A stretch of 64,000 nucleotides of DNA from Lepidostoma basale (GCA_022606425.2 JAHDVF020001512.1:186001-250000), one strand, 5' to 3'. Positions 33,499-44,812 are shown, counted from the first letter of the stretch. Notes: generated by a model not told the origin, from the sequence alone. Made by a program: numbers and translations.

Positions 33499-34804
33499 AA
33501 CAACAACAACAACAACAAACCATCACGCCGTTTCCCCGCAGGGGTAGGCAGAGAGAATGGACCGCCACACTACTCTATCCTGGCAAACCTCTCTAGCTTC
33601 CTCCACATTCATACAACGAGTCATACACGCACGTCGATTCCTCCGACTTCTAACATGACCAACCTTTAAAATTTGATTAATTTGGTCATGCCATGTTTTC
33701 CTCGGTCTGCCTCGACTTCGTACCACATTTACATCATTAACGTATACTTTCTTAACCATTCTTTCTCCATCCATGCGTTCCATATGTCCGAACCAACGCA
33801 GCGATCCTTTCATAATTTTGTTCATAATACCTTCTTCCGCTCTACATTCCTTTCTTATATCAGCATTTGAGATTCTGTCGTATATCGTTCTACCACACAT
33901 ACGTCTTAGGGACCTCATCTCTACCGCATTTATTCTACTCTCATCCTTCTTTTGCCAGTTCCATGCTTCGCTTCCATACATTAAGGTTGGGACCAGAACT
34001 CCATTGTGAACGGCCGTTTTCGCTTTCATTGATAAATTCTTGTTTCCAATAACTATTTTTAAAGCTCCATTCACTTTGTTACCCGCACCAACCCTTCTTT
34101 CGACGTCACTATCCGTTCGGGCATCTGCTGTGAACATACTACCTAAATACACAAATTCCCTCACCTACTCCAAGTTCTCTTCGTTCACACTTATATTACA
34201 AACTGTCATTTGCTCTTCCCTTTCGAAAACCATCACCTTTGACTTTCCGACATTCATCATTAAATCATTTGACTTGCATACCTCATTCATTCTCGACACC
34301 AAGACTTGTAATTCGTCCGCACTATCCGCAACGAGAACGGCATCGTCCGCGTAAAGCAGACAGTTTACAGACAGATCACTCATCTTAGCACCAGCATTTA
34401 TACCTTTAAGTTCTTTCATACACTTGTCCATATACAGATTGAACAACCATGGAGACATCACGCAGCCCTGCTTAACACCCTTCGTGATATCAAACCAAGG
34501 CGTGATGTCTCCATTTACCCTAACACTGGCAGTGCTACCTTCGTAGAGAGAAGCAACCGCCCGTATCAGTTTTGTGCTCACTCCGTATTCGGACAAGATT
34601 GACCACAGTTTATCTCTGTTCACTCGATCATAGGCTTTTTGCAAATCGACATACGCACAGAAAAGCTTACGGTTTTTGGCCATAAACTTCTCCGCAAGCG
34701 TTCGAAGTGCAAAAATCTGATCCATACATCCTCTTCCGGTCATAAAAGCGCCTTGAACATCCCATACTCTTTCAGTCGTCGTCTTTTTTACTCTTTCTAT
34801 TAAA
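33499..34804 (-). mobile_element. RTE LINE, longest copy: RT palm to C-terminus, one stop
   Basis: Minus strand. From the 5' end: VQGAFMTGRGCMDQIFALRT, LFCAYVDLQKAYDRVNRDKL (RT motif A with catalytic Asp), VKQGCVMSPWLFNLYMDK (motif B), VNCLLYADDAVLVADS (motif C, YADD), then the same C-terminal domain as 18798-19565, ending SAYPCGETA* and (TTG)n. One amber codon (34165-34167) replaces the Gln in ENLEQVREF. The apurinic-type endonuclease and RT fingers are missing by 5' truncation. ATTGTATAGC flanks the insertion (33489-33498 and 34805-34814), inside a family G MITE. Very close to the 18798 copy, so recent. RT motifs and domain order support the RTE clade. Confidence 0.95.
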
Positions 34805-35107
34805 ATTGTATAGCCTTTCATTAATAAAGATTTTCTGCTTAATGCTTACACCTAATCTTAATAGATGGCGCTAGTGTAGATTAAACAAAAAATGTGAAGT
34901 GTTTCTCAACATAGCATATATACATCTTTCAAAAATTTGTCAGACGTGGTGGTCGTAAGAAGGGCGGAATGGGGAATGTTGTTTACATAATGCGATCGCT
35001 TAACCCAACCAATGACTGGTCATAAGTCCTGTAAACGCCTCGACCACTATATTCTGTTTCCAAAAAAAAAAATTACATCTTCGTCTCTATTAAGATACAA
35101 TTAGATT
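34805..35107 (-). mobile_element. MITE family G, copy 2, right part
   Basis: Resumes family G after the RTE: 'TAATAAAGATTTTCTGCTTA', 'AATAGATGGCGCTAGTGTAG', the GCGATCGCTTAACCCAACC block and the end 'ACATCTTCGTCTCTATTAAG'. Confidence 0.7.
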
Positions 35108-35804
35108 ATTATGTCTGTATAAAAAGAGGCTCAGTTAATTTTAAATTGAGGGTCTTATTTTTTGTGTAATTAATTGTTAATTTATCTCCACTGGTTTGTG
35201 CAGCAGTACTTCCATCGTCTTCATCTATGATTCGTTATTTTACGAAACGTAGCTTAAGCACCACTATTTATTAAATTTTTTTATTGTAGAATTTCGTATA
35301 CCAAAAAATAGTATCAATTATTAAAAAACCAAAAAAAAAAATAGTTACAAAACATCGTTTTATTTAATTTGTATCAATTATAGTTTATTGTCTAGGAATA
35401 CAAATTTACAATCGATGTTTACACTATTATTTCTAGGATATATTGTTAACGTTTTTATAACGTGCTTAAAGTTGTGCATTTTCTTTTTTAGCTTGGTAAG
35501 AGCACGTTTTTCTGTTTGCTTAAGCTATATCGCAGGGGTCCTGCAACGTGACTCGCTAAGGCCGTCTCTCCCGCCACTTCTCTGGATGTGACTTACAATT
35601 AATGACGCTGTCAACAGCCTTGGTTGAATAACGCTACTGCTTCCTGCACAATGAATAGGGACTTGTATTGATTCTCAGCGGTAGCAGTAAGTAGGGCGCA
35701 ATTATGTGTTTGTGTTCGTCGTTGAATGAAAATTGGTTTATTCCCACGAGTCACTTGTAGGCATGTTAAAATACATTCTAGATATGCATATTATGATAAC
35801 ATAT
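35108..35804. other. Unassigned sequence
   Basis: The segment 35348-35375 ('AAAACATCGTTTTATTTAAT') is the outer end of a family B palindromic element. The rest shows no gene. Confidence 0.4.
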
Positions 35805-36135
35805 TTTTAAGGATTATTGTATCTCAATAGAGACGAAGACGTAAATTATTTGGAAACAGAATATGGTAGTCGAGGCGTTTACAGAACTCATGACCTGTCA
35901 TTGGTTGGGTTGAGCGATCACTTTACGTTTAACAACATTCACCATTCCGCCCTTCTTACGACACCACGTCTGACAAATTTTTGGAACTTGTATATTATAT
36001 GCTAATATGTTTTAATATCTTCACTGTTGGTAGGTCAATCTACACTAGCGCCATCTATTAAGATAATAAATCCTTAAAAATGATTAACCCGCAATGGGTA
36101 AAAATCCAGTATTTGTCTACAAGTATTTGTATACA
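35805..36135 (+). mobile_element. MITE family G, copy 3
   Basis: Full layout in one piece: 'TTTTTAAGGATTATTGTATC', GGTTGGGTTGAGCGATCAC, CTAGCGCCATCTATTAAGA, then the inverted end 'TAAATCCTTAAAAATGATTA' and AATCCAGTATTTGTCTACAAG. Confidence 0.7.
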
Positions 36136-36409
36136 TAAAAACAAATTGTATAAAATATTTTGTTTACAATTCTGTAAGCTCGCTCGAGTTCCTAAATTTA
36201 AGACTCATTCTCTCACACCCTGATTTGTAGAAAGCTTTTTTTCCACGATTTGTTTGCAAGGCCACGAATATCGAAGTGGACCAACTTGTTAGAGAAGTTC
36301 ACAAGAAAGTTATAAATCATCAGGTACAAACAAAACAAAACTTATAATTGTTAAAATTTAAAGCACTGTTTTATTATCACAATTTCTTTTTATTCAATGA
36401 GAGTGTCTT

Positions 36410-36443
36410 GACAGCTGTTTCGCCAACCGATGTTGGCATTATC
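36410..36443 (-). ncRNA. Hammerhead-like core, left arm of family C
   Basis: Minus strand: GATAAT, perfect six-pair stem II GCCAAC/GTTGGC, GAAA, ACAGCTGT palindrome and C (GUC). The 5' invariant box is disrupted (GATAA for CUGAUGA). Confidence 0.4.
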
Positions 36444-36495
36444 ATATCATATCAGCTTGGCATCATCAGGTGTTACAATAAGTTTATTGTAACAC

Positions 36496-36531
36496 CTGAT
36501 GATGCCAACATCGGTTGGCGAAACAGCTGTT
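36496..36531 (+). ncRNA. Hammerhead-like core, right arm of family C
   Basis: CTGATGA (perfect invariant box), one extra T, six-pair stem II GCCAAC-ATCG-GTTGGC, GAAA, then the palindrome ACAGCTGT and T, so the cleavage triplet would be GUU, allowed by the NUH rule. Stem I is weak here because the base after it has changed from CGTG to GCGA relative to the 16.1 kb copy. Confidence 0.5.
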
Positions 36532-36764
36532 GCGACACTCTCAGTGAATTAAATGAAATTGTGATATTATAAAAGCGTTTTAATTTTTAACAGTAATAAT
36601 GTTGAAATTACATAGTGTTTCGGCCAAAACAATGGACTATTTAAAAAAAAACTTATTAAATACATGTTTTGTATTTATGTATACTTAATCTGCTATATTG
36701 TAAATTTATATGACAGGCTCATAATATTTTCAAAATATATAAAAAAACTTAATTTAAAGGTCTT

Positions 36765-36862
36765 ATACTATCGACGTGCGTATCGAAGTATGTCAGGAAA
36801 GAACAGTGTGGCAGTTCATTATTTCAGCCTACCCCTTTGGAGAGATGGTGTGATGGCTAGGT
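36765..36862 (+). mobile_element. RTE LINE 3' terminal remnant
   Basis: RMSGKNSVAVHYFSLPL in one frame; in the correct frame CQERTVWQFIISAYPFGEMV*, then TGATGGCTAGGTAG. Only the end is left. Confidence 0.75.
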
Positions 36863-38324
36863 AGTTCTACTATCTCAGATCTTTACATATTTATTGTAAT
36901 ATTTAAGAAGTATGCCATTAATGTAAAGTCGGAGACAAATAATGGAATATAAGGCCATTCAAAACATAGACACATTGGACATAATATTTTGTGTGTGACA
37001 CGTACTAAACCAATCAAAGGGCGCACACGTGACAAGAATGACTGATCTCGGCAAATGATTGATGGAATACGTGCTCGTATTTAAGTGTGTCAATTTTAGC
37101 ATACATGTACATGGAAAATATACTTGAGGTACACTTCTAGTTATTTCTTTAGAGCCCTGCCTTCCAATATTATGTTTCAGTTTGTATATACATGTATTAT
37201 GGCACTTCGCTTAGAATGTTTAAAGTATTCCTTAATTTTACGATTCTTGGTATCTCCTAACCCTGTGTATCTTTCGAAGTTGTAGCGGCAAACAGCAATT
37301 ACTTATATAATATTGAGTAAACACGCTTAAATGTTTTACTTTCATTTCTAAGAATCTTTTGGATTTCTGAAGTCGAATCACACTCGATTCTAGAAACAAT
37401 TGATTTACGACTGTTCAGGCATGTGCGATCATTCCGCAAGTGATTAATCTTTACTATAAACCAGGATATTTTTTACATACATCTTTAATTAATCTATGGT
37501 TCTCGGAAAGTTGAAGAAATCTCGTTACATTTTTTTTTGCAAGGGTGTATAAGACAACTCATTAAAAACGTAAATGGTATTGTATTTTTAATATATCTGA
37601 TTTTTAAGCACTGACGTCAACCATTTTGATTATCGTAAAGCTCAAAAGTGGAAAAAAGATATTTTTATAATTATCGTAATGATAACGGTCAATAACTTAA
37701 CATATTGGGAAAACATATATTTATCACAGAGTTAATGTTTCAAAAAACGTGTATATTATATTAAAAGGTGATCAATGAGTTTTATTAGTTAAATTTGTGG
37801 TCTAAGATAATGAATGATATTTGTATCCAAAGTTCTGTAATATTTCCCGATAGTATCAATAATTCATTGTTTGTAGAATTTATTGTAGCAATCATTATTC
37901 TATTATATTTATGAGACAAATAAATACAAGAGATTTTCTCGTAAATCTTAACCGAAATTAAATATATTTTAAGTATGCGTACCTTTTTTATACAATAATC
38001 ATGTGGCTTTGGGCTTTATCCGGGTTATTAAGGACTACGTTTCGCTGGCAAAGGTCGTCTGGGAATAAATCAAATGAATTTTTGTATTCGCAAACACGGG
38101 CCGTCTGAAAATACATTATTAAAGGAAATAAATTCCTTATGATTGTAATTTTTTTTAAACTTCCTGCCCAGTGTATGAACTACGATATTTGGGACTTTTG
38201 ACCCCAAAAGTACAATGGATTTCTATAATTAGTACAGGCTTTTGAATAATCTATTTGTTGAAAAATATATGGCAAATACTTTTGTTAGTTAGAATAGTGA
38301 TACTTTGAATTTAATGATACTTGT
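36863..38324. other. AT-rich region with no gene seen
   Basis: No gene or shared repeat recognised across about 1.4 kb. Confidence 0.45.
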
Positions 38325-38548
38325 AGAATAGCCAAAAAGATCGCTAGACTGGCACCCAGGTGGTAGAAGACCAATTGGACGACCAAGGCTGCGATAGGAG
38401 GATGAGAAGGAAGAGATGGGGCGAAATTGTTACGAATGCCAGATTGGAGGGTCGAAGCGGAGGACAGGAGTTGGAGGCGAAGAATACTGGAGGCTAAGGC
38501 TCGATATGGGCTGTAGGGCCATCGAAGAAGAAGATGTAGAATAGTAAC
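38325..38548 (+). mobile_element. LINE 3' end remnant, 'HPGGRRPIGR' family
   Basis: Reads RWHPGGRRPIGRPRLR, then WEDEKEEM..KLLRMPDW-like, then a final RRRILEAKARYGL* and GAAGAAGAAGATG. Same family as 46485-46865. Confidence 0.75.
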
Positions 38549-38564
38549 TTTATAAATAGCCATT

Positions 38565-38700
38565 GTCGTCCACTCCTGGGCTTAAGCCTTCCCCATACTT
38601 CTCCACGTATTCCTGTTTTGTGCCTTTTGCATCCAATCACCATCAGCAAATTTTCGAATATCATCGGACCATCGTGTGAGGGGTTACTAGAATAGTAACT
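38565..38700 (-). mobile_element. LINE 3' end remnant
   Basis: Minus-strand relative of 3010-3125: WSDDIRKFADGDWMQKAQNR, then WRSMGKA-like and a final WTTM-like segment. Confidence 0.6.
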
Positions 38701-39199
38701 TTAGACTATTTATATTTTCAGAATTTGATGTCAAATAAAACCCTTCAATAGATGTGAAGCTGTACCACATAACAAAGATCTTTTGCACCGACTACCAAAG
38801 TGTACAAGGAAAAACACATAATTATTTGGCTCAAAATTAGAACACAAGAATGAATGTTGGGCGCCTTGTACTGTGTATTGTAGGATCGCTACTTTCCAAA
38901 ATGTGCCAAGGACACTTATATGTTTGATTTTATATCAGAAATATATAAACTTGCCATTGACCAATATTGAGAAGATTCATTTGACTATAAAATGCACTTC
39001 TTACGTCAGCAATTGGAATTATTAATGTGAACGTCAGTTGCGTAAATAATTGATTTTTATGCTATTGTTGTATGGTTATATGGAGTGCGATTTCGATAAT
39101 ATTTGAATAACACTATTTTTACGTCAGAGCAATTCATTCTTACATTATTTATGACGTTTTCGAAATGTTTTGAACGTTAAAAAATGTCTTTATGTTATA
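38701..39199. other. Unassigned sequence
   Basis: No gene seen. Confidence 0.4.
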
Positions 39200-40003
39200 T
39201 CTATATATATAAAACAAAGTCAAAAATCGTGTTAGTTACACCATTTATAACTCGAGAACGGCTGGACCAATTTTGAAGATCTTATATTTGCTGGATTTGT
39301 CTCCGTTCCGGATAACAGAATAATTATTAAAACATTTGAAAAATCACTTAAATGATTTAAAATTAATTATATTTGTCGTACGTTTGACTAAATTTGACTT
39401 TTGAGACAAAGTACAAAAAACATCATGGCTTCCATTTTAGTTTCGGAAACGCCCGTAGGTGGTGTATTGTTGATGCCAGATGTCAATACTCAATGTGAAA
39501 GATTTTGAGGTTATTTTTTAATCGTCGCCGGGATTTTTGGTTTTCTTTATTAATTTTAGATTAACAATGCCCAAAGTTATAAAAATCAGTATAAGAGAGA
39601 CTATTCTAAAAGTTAAACCCCTTTTGTGAAGGAGAGCAGAGAATATTTGCGCCATTAATACCATTCGAAAAAGATGACAGATGAGTGTTCCGTAGAGATT
39701 AAATAACCGATTTATGATTAGTGAATAATAATAAAAATACGTATTGTATATTTTGTATTGATTTTATAGGTGTATCTGTGTACATTCGGTCCAGAGAATT
39801 GTTACCATAGGAAATTCAGCCGCGAGTAGGTACTTAATAAACGAAATATTTGGCTAGATGAAGACGAGGAATTTCTTTTTTCAATTGATAGGGACACTGA
39901 ATCGTCAAACTCTTCAGATGATGAATATGATGATGCTAATAATGAAAACGGAGTTCATTGATGGATCACGCTTATTACAAATTATGTTGTCTGCTATTTA
40001 ATT

Positions 40004-40755
40004 GTCGGAAAGTCAAAGGTGTTAGTTTTTGAAAGGGGAGAGCAAATGACAGTTTGTAATATAAGTGTAAATGAAGAGAACTTGGAACAGGTGAGGGAAT
40101 TTGTGTATTTAGGTAGCATGTTCACAGCGGATGGCCGAACGGACAGTGATGTTGAAAAAAGGGTTGGTGCGGGTAACAAAGTGAATGGAGCTTTAAAAGT
40201 AGTTATTGGAAACAAGAATTTATCAATGAAAGCGAAAATGGCCGTTCACAATGGAGTTCTGGTCCCAACTCCTATGTATGGAAGCGAAGCATGGAACTGA
40301 CAGAAGAAAGATGAGAGCAGAATAAATGCGGTAGAGATGAGGTCCCTAAGACGTATGTGTGGTAGAACGATGTATGACAGAATCTCAAATGCTGATATTA
40401 GGAAGGAATGTAGAGCGAAAGAAGGTATTATGAACAAAATTATGAATGGTTCGTTGTGTTGGTTCGGACATGTGGAGCGCATGGGTGAAGAAAGAATGGT
40501 TAAAAAGTATACGTTAACGATGTAAATGGAGTAAGGAGTCGAGGTAGACCGAGAAAAACATGGCATGTCCAAATTAATCAAATATTAAAGGTTGGTCATG
40601 TCAGAAGCCGGAAGAATCGACGTGCGTGTATGACTCGATGTATGAATGTGGAGGAAGCTAGAGAGGTGTGCCAGGATAGAGTAGTGTGGCGGTCCATTCT
40701 CTCTGCCTACCCCTGCGGAGAAACGGCGTGATGGTTTGTTGTTGTTGTTGTGTTG
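40004..40755 (+). mobile_element. RTE LINE 3' fragment, (TTG)n tail, broken
   Basis: Begins at GKSKVLVFERGEQM and runs to ILSAYPCGETA*, with (TTG)n after. A TGA at 40298-40300 replaces Trp in AWNWQKK, and a one-base deletion near 40505 shifts frame in VKKVYVND. No flanking duplication is visible. Confidence 0.9.
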
Positions 40756-40989
40756 TTGTATGAAATTCATTTATTTATAATAATAAAATAATAAGAATGA
40801 TAATAATCATAATAATAATTCAAACAGTAATTAGAAGGAACAATCATACATAATATAGAGTCAAAAACGATGAATCCTAATATATTAAAGACGATAAACA
40901 TTATAAGGAAGCAGATTACATTAGTAAGAAAGGGACAAAAATGGAAGGTAGTATTAATATTTTTTTGGTAGATTGTATAAAGGAAAAGT

Positions 40990-41297
40990 TTTTAATGTAC
41001 TACATATATACTAAGGGGGAATAAGCTGGAATTTGGTTATTTATAACATTCAATTCATGTGCCTTTGCTTTAAAAATTTCTAAATTTTCTAATTTATCTA
41101 TTTTTTTTTAAATTGTTTGTTATATGCAAAAAAATATGTTTTTGGAATTGAAATGATGGTCAAAATTCACACAATGATTCTGTTTTTGTATTAAATGTTG
41201 TGTTCATATAACCTCTTCAAAATGATCGACCCGTCTTTCCAATATACACGGCATCACAATCCTCACAATTAATCTGGTGGATTCCACTTTGGTTGAA
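40990..41297 (-). pseudogene. Penelope-like element GIY-YIG endonuclease fragment
   Basis: Minus strand 41297-41220 reads ...SGIHQINCEDCDAVYIGKTG then RSF and a stop. 'CEDCDAVYIGKTGRSF' is the signature of the GIY-YIG endonuclease domain at the C-terminus of Penelope-like retroelement proteins, with its CxxC and YIG.TGRSF core. Beyond the stop, other frames give NTKTESLCEF, HHFNSKNIFF and DKLENLEIFKAKAHELNVIN, the order expected after this motif. The reverse transcriptase is absent. Directly upstream on the same strand (41298-41360) is a family C palindrome arm. Confidence 0.75.
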
Positions 41298-41390
41298 TAT
41301 ATTGTCGCGAAAAAATAAAAACACAATTGTGATACATAAAACAAAGTTTTTAATTAACAATTTATAATTCATTTTAAGTATTAATGCAGG
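41298..41390 (-). mobile_element. Family C arm joined to the endonuclease fragment
   Basis: 'AATTGTGATACATAAAACAA' and TTGTCGCGAAAAAATAAAAACAC match the right arm of the 16.1 kb palindrome. It lies 5' of the endonuclease in inverted orientation, as in 5'-truncated Penelope copies that keep an inverted terminal-repeat piece. Confidence 0.65.
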
Positions 41391-41572
41391 CTTCCACGTG
41401 AATTATATTCCATTGTAATTCATATTTTTAATTTTGACTTTTGCACATTTCATGAACTTAATTCATTTAAGTATTAATTGTAATTCAATAAAAAGGTGAA
41501 TTAAATTTAGCTTATAAGTTAACACAACATTTATTGATTCTGAGGCGGTACGAAGTTCGTCGGGTCAGCTAG

Positions 41573-42084
41573 TTAAATATACTTGAAGTCAAACACAATA
41601 CTCTGCTCATATCCATGGCCCACACCTTGATTATTATTATAAATGTCTTGTTCACAAAAACAATTATCCAAATGGCCTTAAAATGAATTGATTAAAATAC
41701 ATCGATGATTGCATTATTTATTACTTTTCCGCAAGCCCATGTCTTTCTCTAGCGACATTTCTTTCAGCGAAACACTCTCCGAGTGTTCCTGAATACATAT
41801 CTTCGATTAATTTGATGATGATCCATCTGAAACCACTTATTTGCCCTTCTTAAACCCGGAAATATAATGCCTAATCTATTATATTCCACCGCGTTTTCAT
41901 TTTGTATTCTGTGGACAAATATGATATTTAACAGCTTAAAAGCTATCGGCTTATGCTTATCCATTACTTCAAACATAGCAACAAAAAATTTGTTAAATTT
42001 CGCTGCTTTGGGACATCATTTATCTTCGAAAACAATTAAACTGCTTATGTTTAACAATCGTCATTTTTTATATTATTGAAACAA
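41573..42084. other. Unassigned sequence
   Basis: No gene seen. Confidence 0.4.
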
Positions 42085-42099
42085 CAAATTTACTATTAC

Positions 42100-42255
42100 G
42101 CAATCAAATACTTAATGGCGGCCACATTCGAAGCTGGAAAAATCGACGAGCGTATATGTTACGATGTATGAATGTAAAGAAAGCTAGAGTGGTATGTCAG
42201 GACAGAGCAGTATGGCGGTCCACCCTCTCGGCGGTGTGATGGTTAGTTAGTTATT
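42100..42255 (+). mobile_element. RTE LINE 3' remnant
   Basis: Reads GGHIRSWKNRRAYMLRCMNV, KKARVVCQDRAVWRSTLS, then a deletion and the TTAGTTAGTT tail. Confidence 0.8.
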
Positions 42256-42719
42256 TTTAGTTATTTCTATGCAATATTCTACTTCCGTACGTCAAACGAT
42301 TTCTCGCGAGTTCTTTGTTTGACGTGTATAAGTTGACGTCCATTGCATATTTAGGATATTCTTAGGAAAAAATAATATTTATTACAATTATAAAAACATT
42401 TCCACGTACAAAACTTTCAATCAAAACGTCTGAACCGCTTTCATCTGCGAAGAAGATCTAAGCCGAGTGTTTCTTTTGTAAGGAGATATCAAGTTGGATA
42501 CATTGTATTGTGTGACGTCTGACGTGAATTGTACCTATTTCTTGTCCCCCTTTCCCGCGGGCCTTCTTCCGACGGAACATGTGAAAGTTTCACTCTCGTT
42601 TTACCTCCCGGCATTTAGCTGTCACTCGGCGCTGATCTCCGCGGGATTCTAACGAGTTTTTATTCACTCTAGGCCAATCTATGATTATCAATGATAACTT
42701 TTAGTACTATGAAATGTCG

Positions 42720-43020
42720 CGCCACTCTCTCTGAAGGGCGGCTTGAAAAACTGCTCCTCGGTTACATGTTTCTCTAGATTCATTCGCACTCATGCAGCAC
42801 GTCATGTCCGCGCGGCCATTATTTTTTTAATGTTAAATCCTAGGGATTGGTTTGCAGCAAAGTCATCTTTGCTGTTTCTTAAGATGCTTCTTTGGCCTTT
42901 AATATAGTTTCCCGTTTTTTTTTTCATTGTTTTGACTTTCTAAAATGACCGCCTTTTAGAATATTGACTATTTGATCGTGGCATTTACGAGTACTATCTC
43001 GGTTTCCCGGGGAGTAAAAT
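42720..43020 (-). mobile_element. RTE LINE remnant, diverged and split
   Basis: Minus strand: an end-like block (SLQREW) at 42720-42820, about 100 bases of unrelated sequence, then KCHDQIVNILKGGHFRKSKQ at 42925-42985. A TACGAGTA octamer (42986-42993) sits where the LINE sequence is longer than in other copies. Confidence 0.6.
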
Positions 43021-43321
43021 ACTTTTTTTTTTTTAATATGAAAAGAAATAAATGTCACGAATGATTTATTGAAGAATGTCGTGATCCCATTTTTTTCTAT
43101 ATTTGATGTCTTCCATGATAGAAAACTGGACAATTGTTGTACAGCATGGAAACGACGGAAGTATAAATACTAGGTAATCTATATTTAATCATTTGGAAAG
43201 GTATAACATTAACGGTTCTGAAATTGGTTTAGTTACTTGAAAGTGTGTTTTGTTTGTACTAATATATACTCGTACATTCATACAACTTATAGAACGCGAT
43301 GACAATTTTAACGAATTTAGG

Positions 43322-43570
43322 AATTACTTATTTATTGTTTCTTGAACAATGGTGTAAAACTCCATATAAAATAATTAATACAAATAAAAACGTCTGGTTT
43401 ATAGAAGTTTTATTATATTGTATATTATATGAATGACATGATTCCCCTCTCTAAAGCATTATCAAATGTATCATTATCACTTGATAATGTCTAAGACAGG
43501 CGAAACGTGTCGTTCACGTAAAATATAATAAAACTTTTAGGAAACAGACGTTTTCATTTGTATTAATTAT
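43322..43570. mobile_element. Palindromic Penelope-like element, family A
   Basis: Inverted arms with 'AATACAAATAAAAACGTCTG' and the complement 'ACGTTTTCATTTGTATTAAT'. A plus-strand core at 43481-43511 has TTGATAA, stem TGTC/GACA, GGCGAAAC and GTGTC. The left flank carries 'TTGAACAATGGTGTAAAACT' as in the copy at 8.9 kb. Confidence 0.65.
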
Positions 43571-43589
43571 ATCTCGATCATATCTTGAA

Positions 43590-43805
43590 AAAAATAGAGA
43601 TGAAATAAAATTAATAAAAATTGTTAAAGATGAAAACCCAAGCATTAAGAGACTACCAGGAAGGCCGCCAAAAAGATGGAGAGATGGCTGGACATCATCA
43701 TCCCAGGACAACTCACCCTCACAATCAGATCATATCATACGACAGATCATACGACAATCAAATAAACAAAGAGGAGGAAGAAGAAGAAGAAGATTTAAAA
43801 GTCTG
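43590..43805 (+). mobile_element. LINE 3' end remnant, 'GRPPKRW' family
   Basis: Reads KLIKIVKDENPSIKRLPGRP, PKRWRDGWTSSSQDN, ending in GAGGAGGAAGAAGAAGAAG. Plus-strand partner of 147-560. Confidence 0.75.
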
Positions 43806-44389
43806 ACGTACGAAATAACTTCTGTACCTTCACCGAAGCAATATTGATGAACAGTGAAAATATCACCACGATCTGTCAATTGGTTCCGCTCTGGATGTAT
43901 TATATTCTGGATACAGTTAAAGTATTGGTATACTCGTAGCTTATGAATGCGTAGCTCAAGTTCATATTGATAATATTTTTCTATTTATATTTTGAACGTT
44001 GTGTCAACTTACTAAAATTGTATGTGATCTCAAAGAATGTACATTTCAGTTGTTAAAAGATTGTCAAAGGTCAGTTAGCTCAAATTATCACTTACATATT
44101 ATGTATCAGTAACAATCATATTTTGTTCTGAAGCGTTTGAATACATATTTCTGTGTCAATAATACCTAATGGTATCAGAAATGACGCAATATTTATTATT
44201 TTATCAAATTGTTTGAAATACACACGTGATTGTGATCAAATATTATTTTGCATTATACGTGTCGTTGTTTATGAAATATGTTCTCGTCCAACAAGATCCA
44301 ACAAGTATATCGGAGAACTTAATTTTATTATGAGAAAACCAATGAATCACTCGAGTTACGAAATCTTTTGATTAGTTTGCGCCATAATA
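43806..44389. other. AT-rich stretch with no gene seen
   Basis: No gene or shared repeat recognised. TACTCGTA at 43931-43938. Confidence 0.4.
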
Positions 44390-44812
44390 TTAAATATTGT
44401 GAAATTCACGGAGTTCCGTAACGTTGTGAAATTTCTGTGAAAACATTGATTTTTCGTGAGAGCCCCCGCCTAATGGACGATCCATGCAGCTATCCCGAGC
44501 CCTTGACTGCGCCACACATACATTGTACTCGTAGAACCAGAATGTTGTTGAGGCACTCAATAGCTCGTGATTAATGATAGCCCTTCCTTTATCAGCCTCC
44601 GCGGTAAATAGCGCAGCGGTGTGGCTGTGAACTATTTTGAAACTATTTTGTAATGAAACATGTAGCGGCAAAGGGAGACGATATAATATAAAATATGTTA
44701 AATTAAATTCTTCACTCCCTCCAAGTATGTTGTCACATGTATGGTAACGTTTGGGCGTGTTCGCCCAAGTTCGAATAGCGTCGGTCGCCATAACATCCCT
44801 CGCTAGTTTCAT
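44390..44812 (-). CDS. Hypothetical open frame of 140 codons
   Basis: The longest open frame outside the transposons. It starts MKLARDVMATDAIRTW and includes a His/Cys-poor, mixed-composition body. No signal peptide, domain or membrane segment is evident. AT-rich DNA rarely leaves 140 codons open by chance, but the codons show no clear bias and there are no splice signals. Could be a single-exon gene, an exon, or chance. Confidence 0.2.
   Translation of the reverse strand: MKLARDVMATDAIRTWANTPKRYHTCDNILGGSEEFNLTYFILYRLPLPLHVSLQNSFKIVHSHTAALFTAEADKGRAIINHELLSASTTFWFYEYNVCVAQSRARDSCMDRPLGGGSHEKSMFSQKFHNVTELREFHNI

Larger units (their letters stand above)
36345..36650. mobile_element. Palindromic Penelope-like element, family C
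   Basis: Left arm (36358-36480) and right arm (36482-36610) meet at a perfect palindrome of about 20 bp per side. Each arm carries a hammerhead-like core. The right flank again has 'CATAGTGTTTCGGCCAAAAC'. The left arm contains an extra ~24 bp segment around GATATGATATGATA. Confidence 0.7.
39200..41572 (+). mobile_element. Helitron with nested elements
   Basis: 5' end 'TCTATATATATAAAACAAAG' preceded by A, followed by 'TTATAACTCGAGAACGGCTG'; 3' end 'GTACGAAGTTCGTCGGGTCA' then GCTAG followed by T. TC...CTAG ends inserted between A and T, and these particular end sequences, are those of Helitrons abundant in Lepidoptera. The ~2.4 kb body contains an acidic frame near 39860-39955 (DTESSNSSDDEYDD), an RTE copy (40004-40755) and a Penelope-like endonuclease fragment (40990-41390). 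No Rep/helicase domain is visible, so it is non-autonomous. Whether the inner pieces were captured or inserted later is open. Confidence 0.75.

Noticed and set aside
39860..39955. Acidic segment DEDEEFLFSIDRDTESSNSS as a piggyBac transposase start
   Set aside because: Acidic N-termini occur in such transposases, but no catalytic part or TTAA-flanked ends follow, so the match is not specific.
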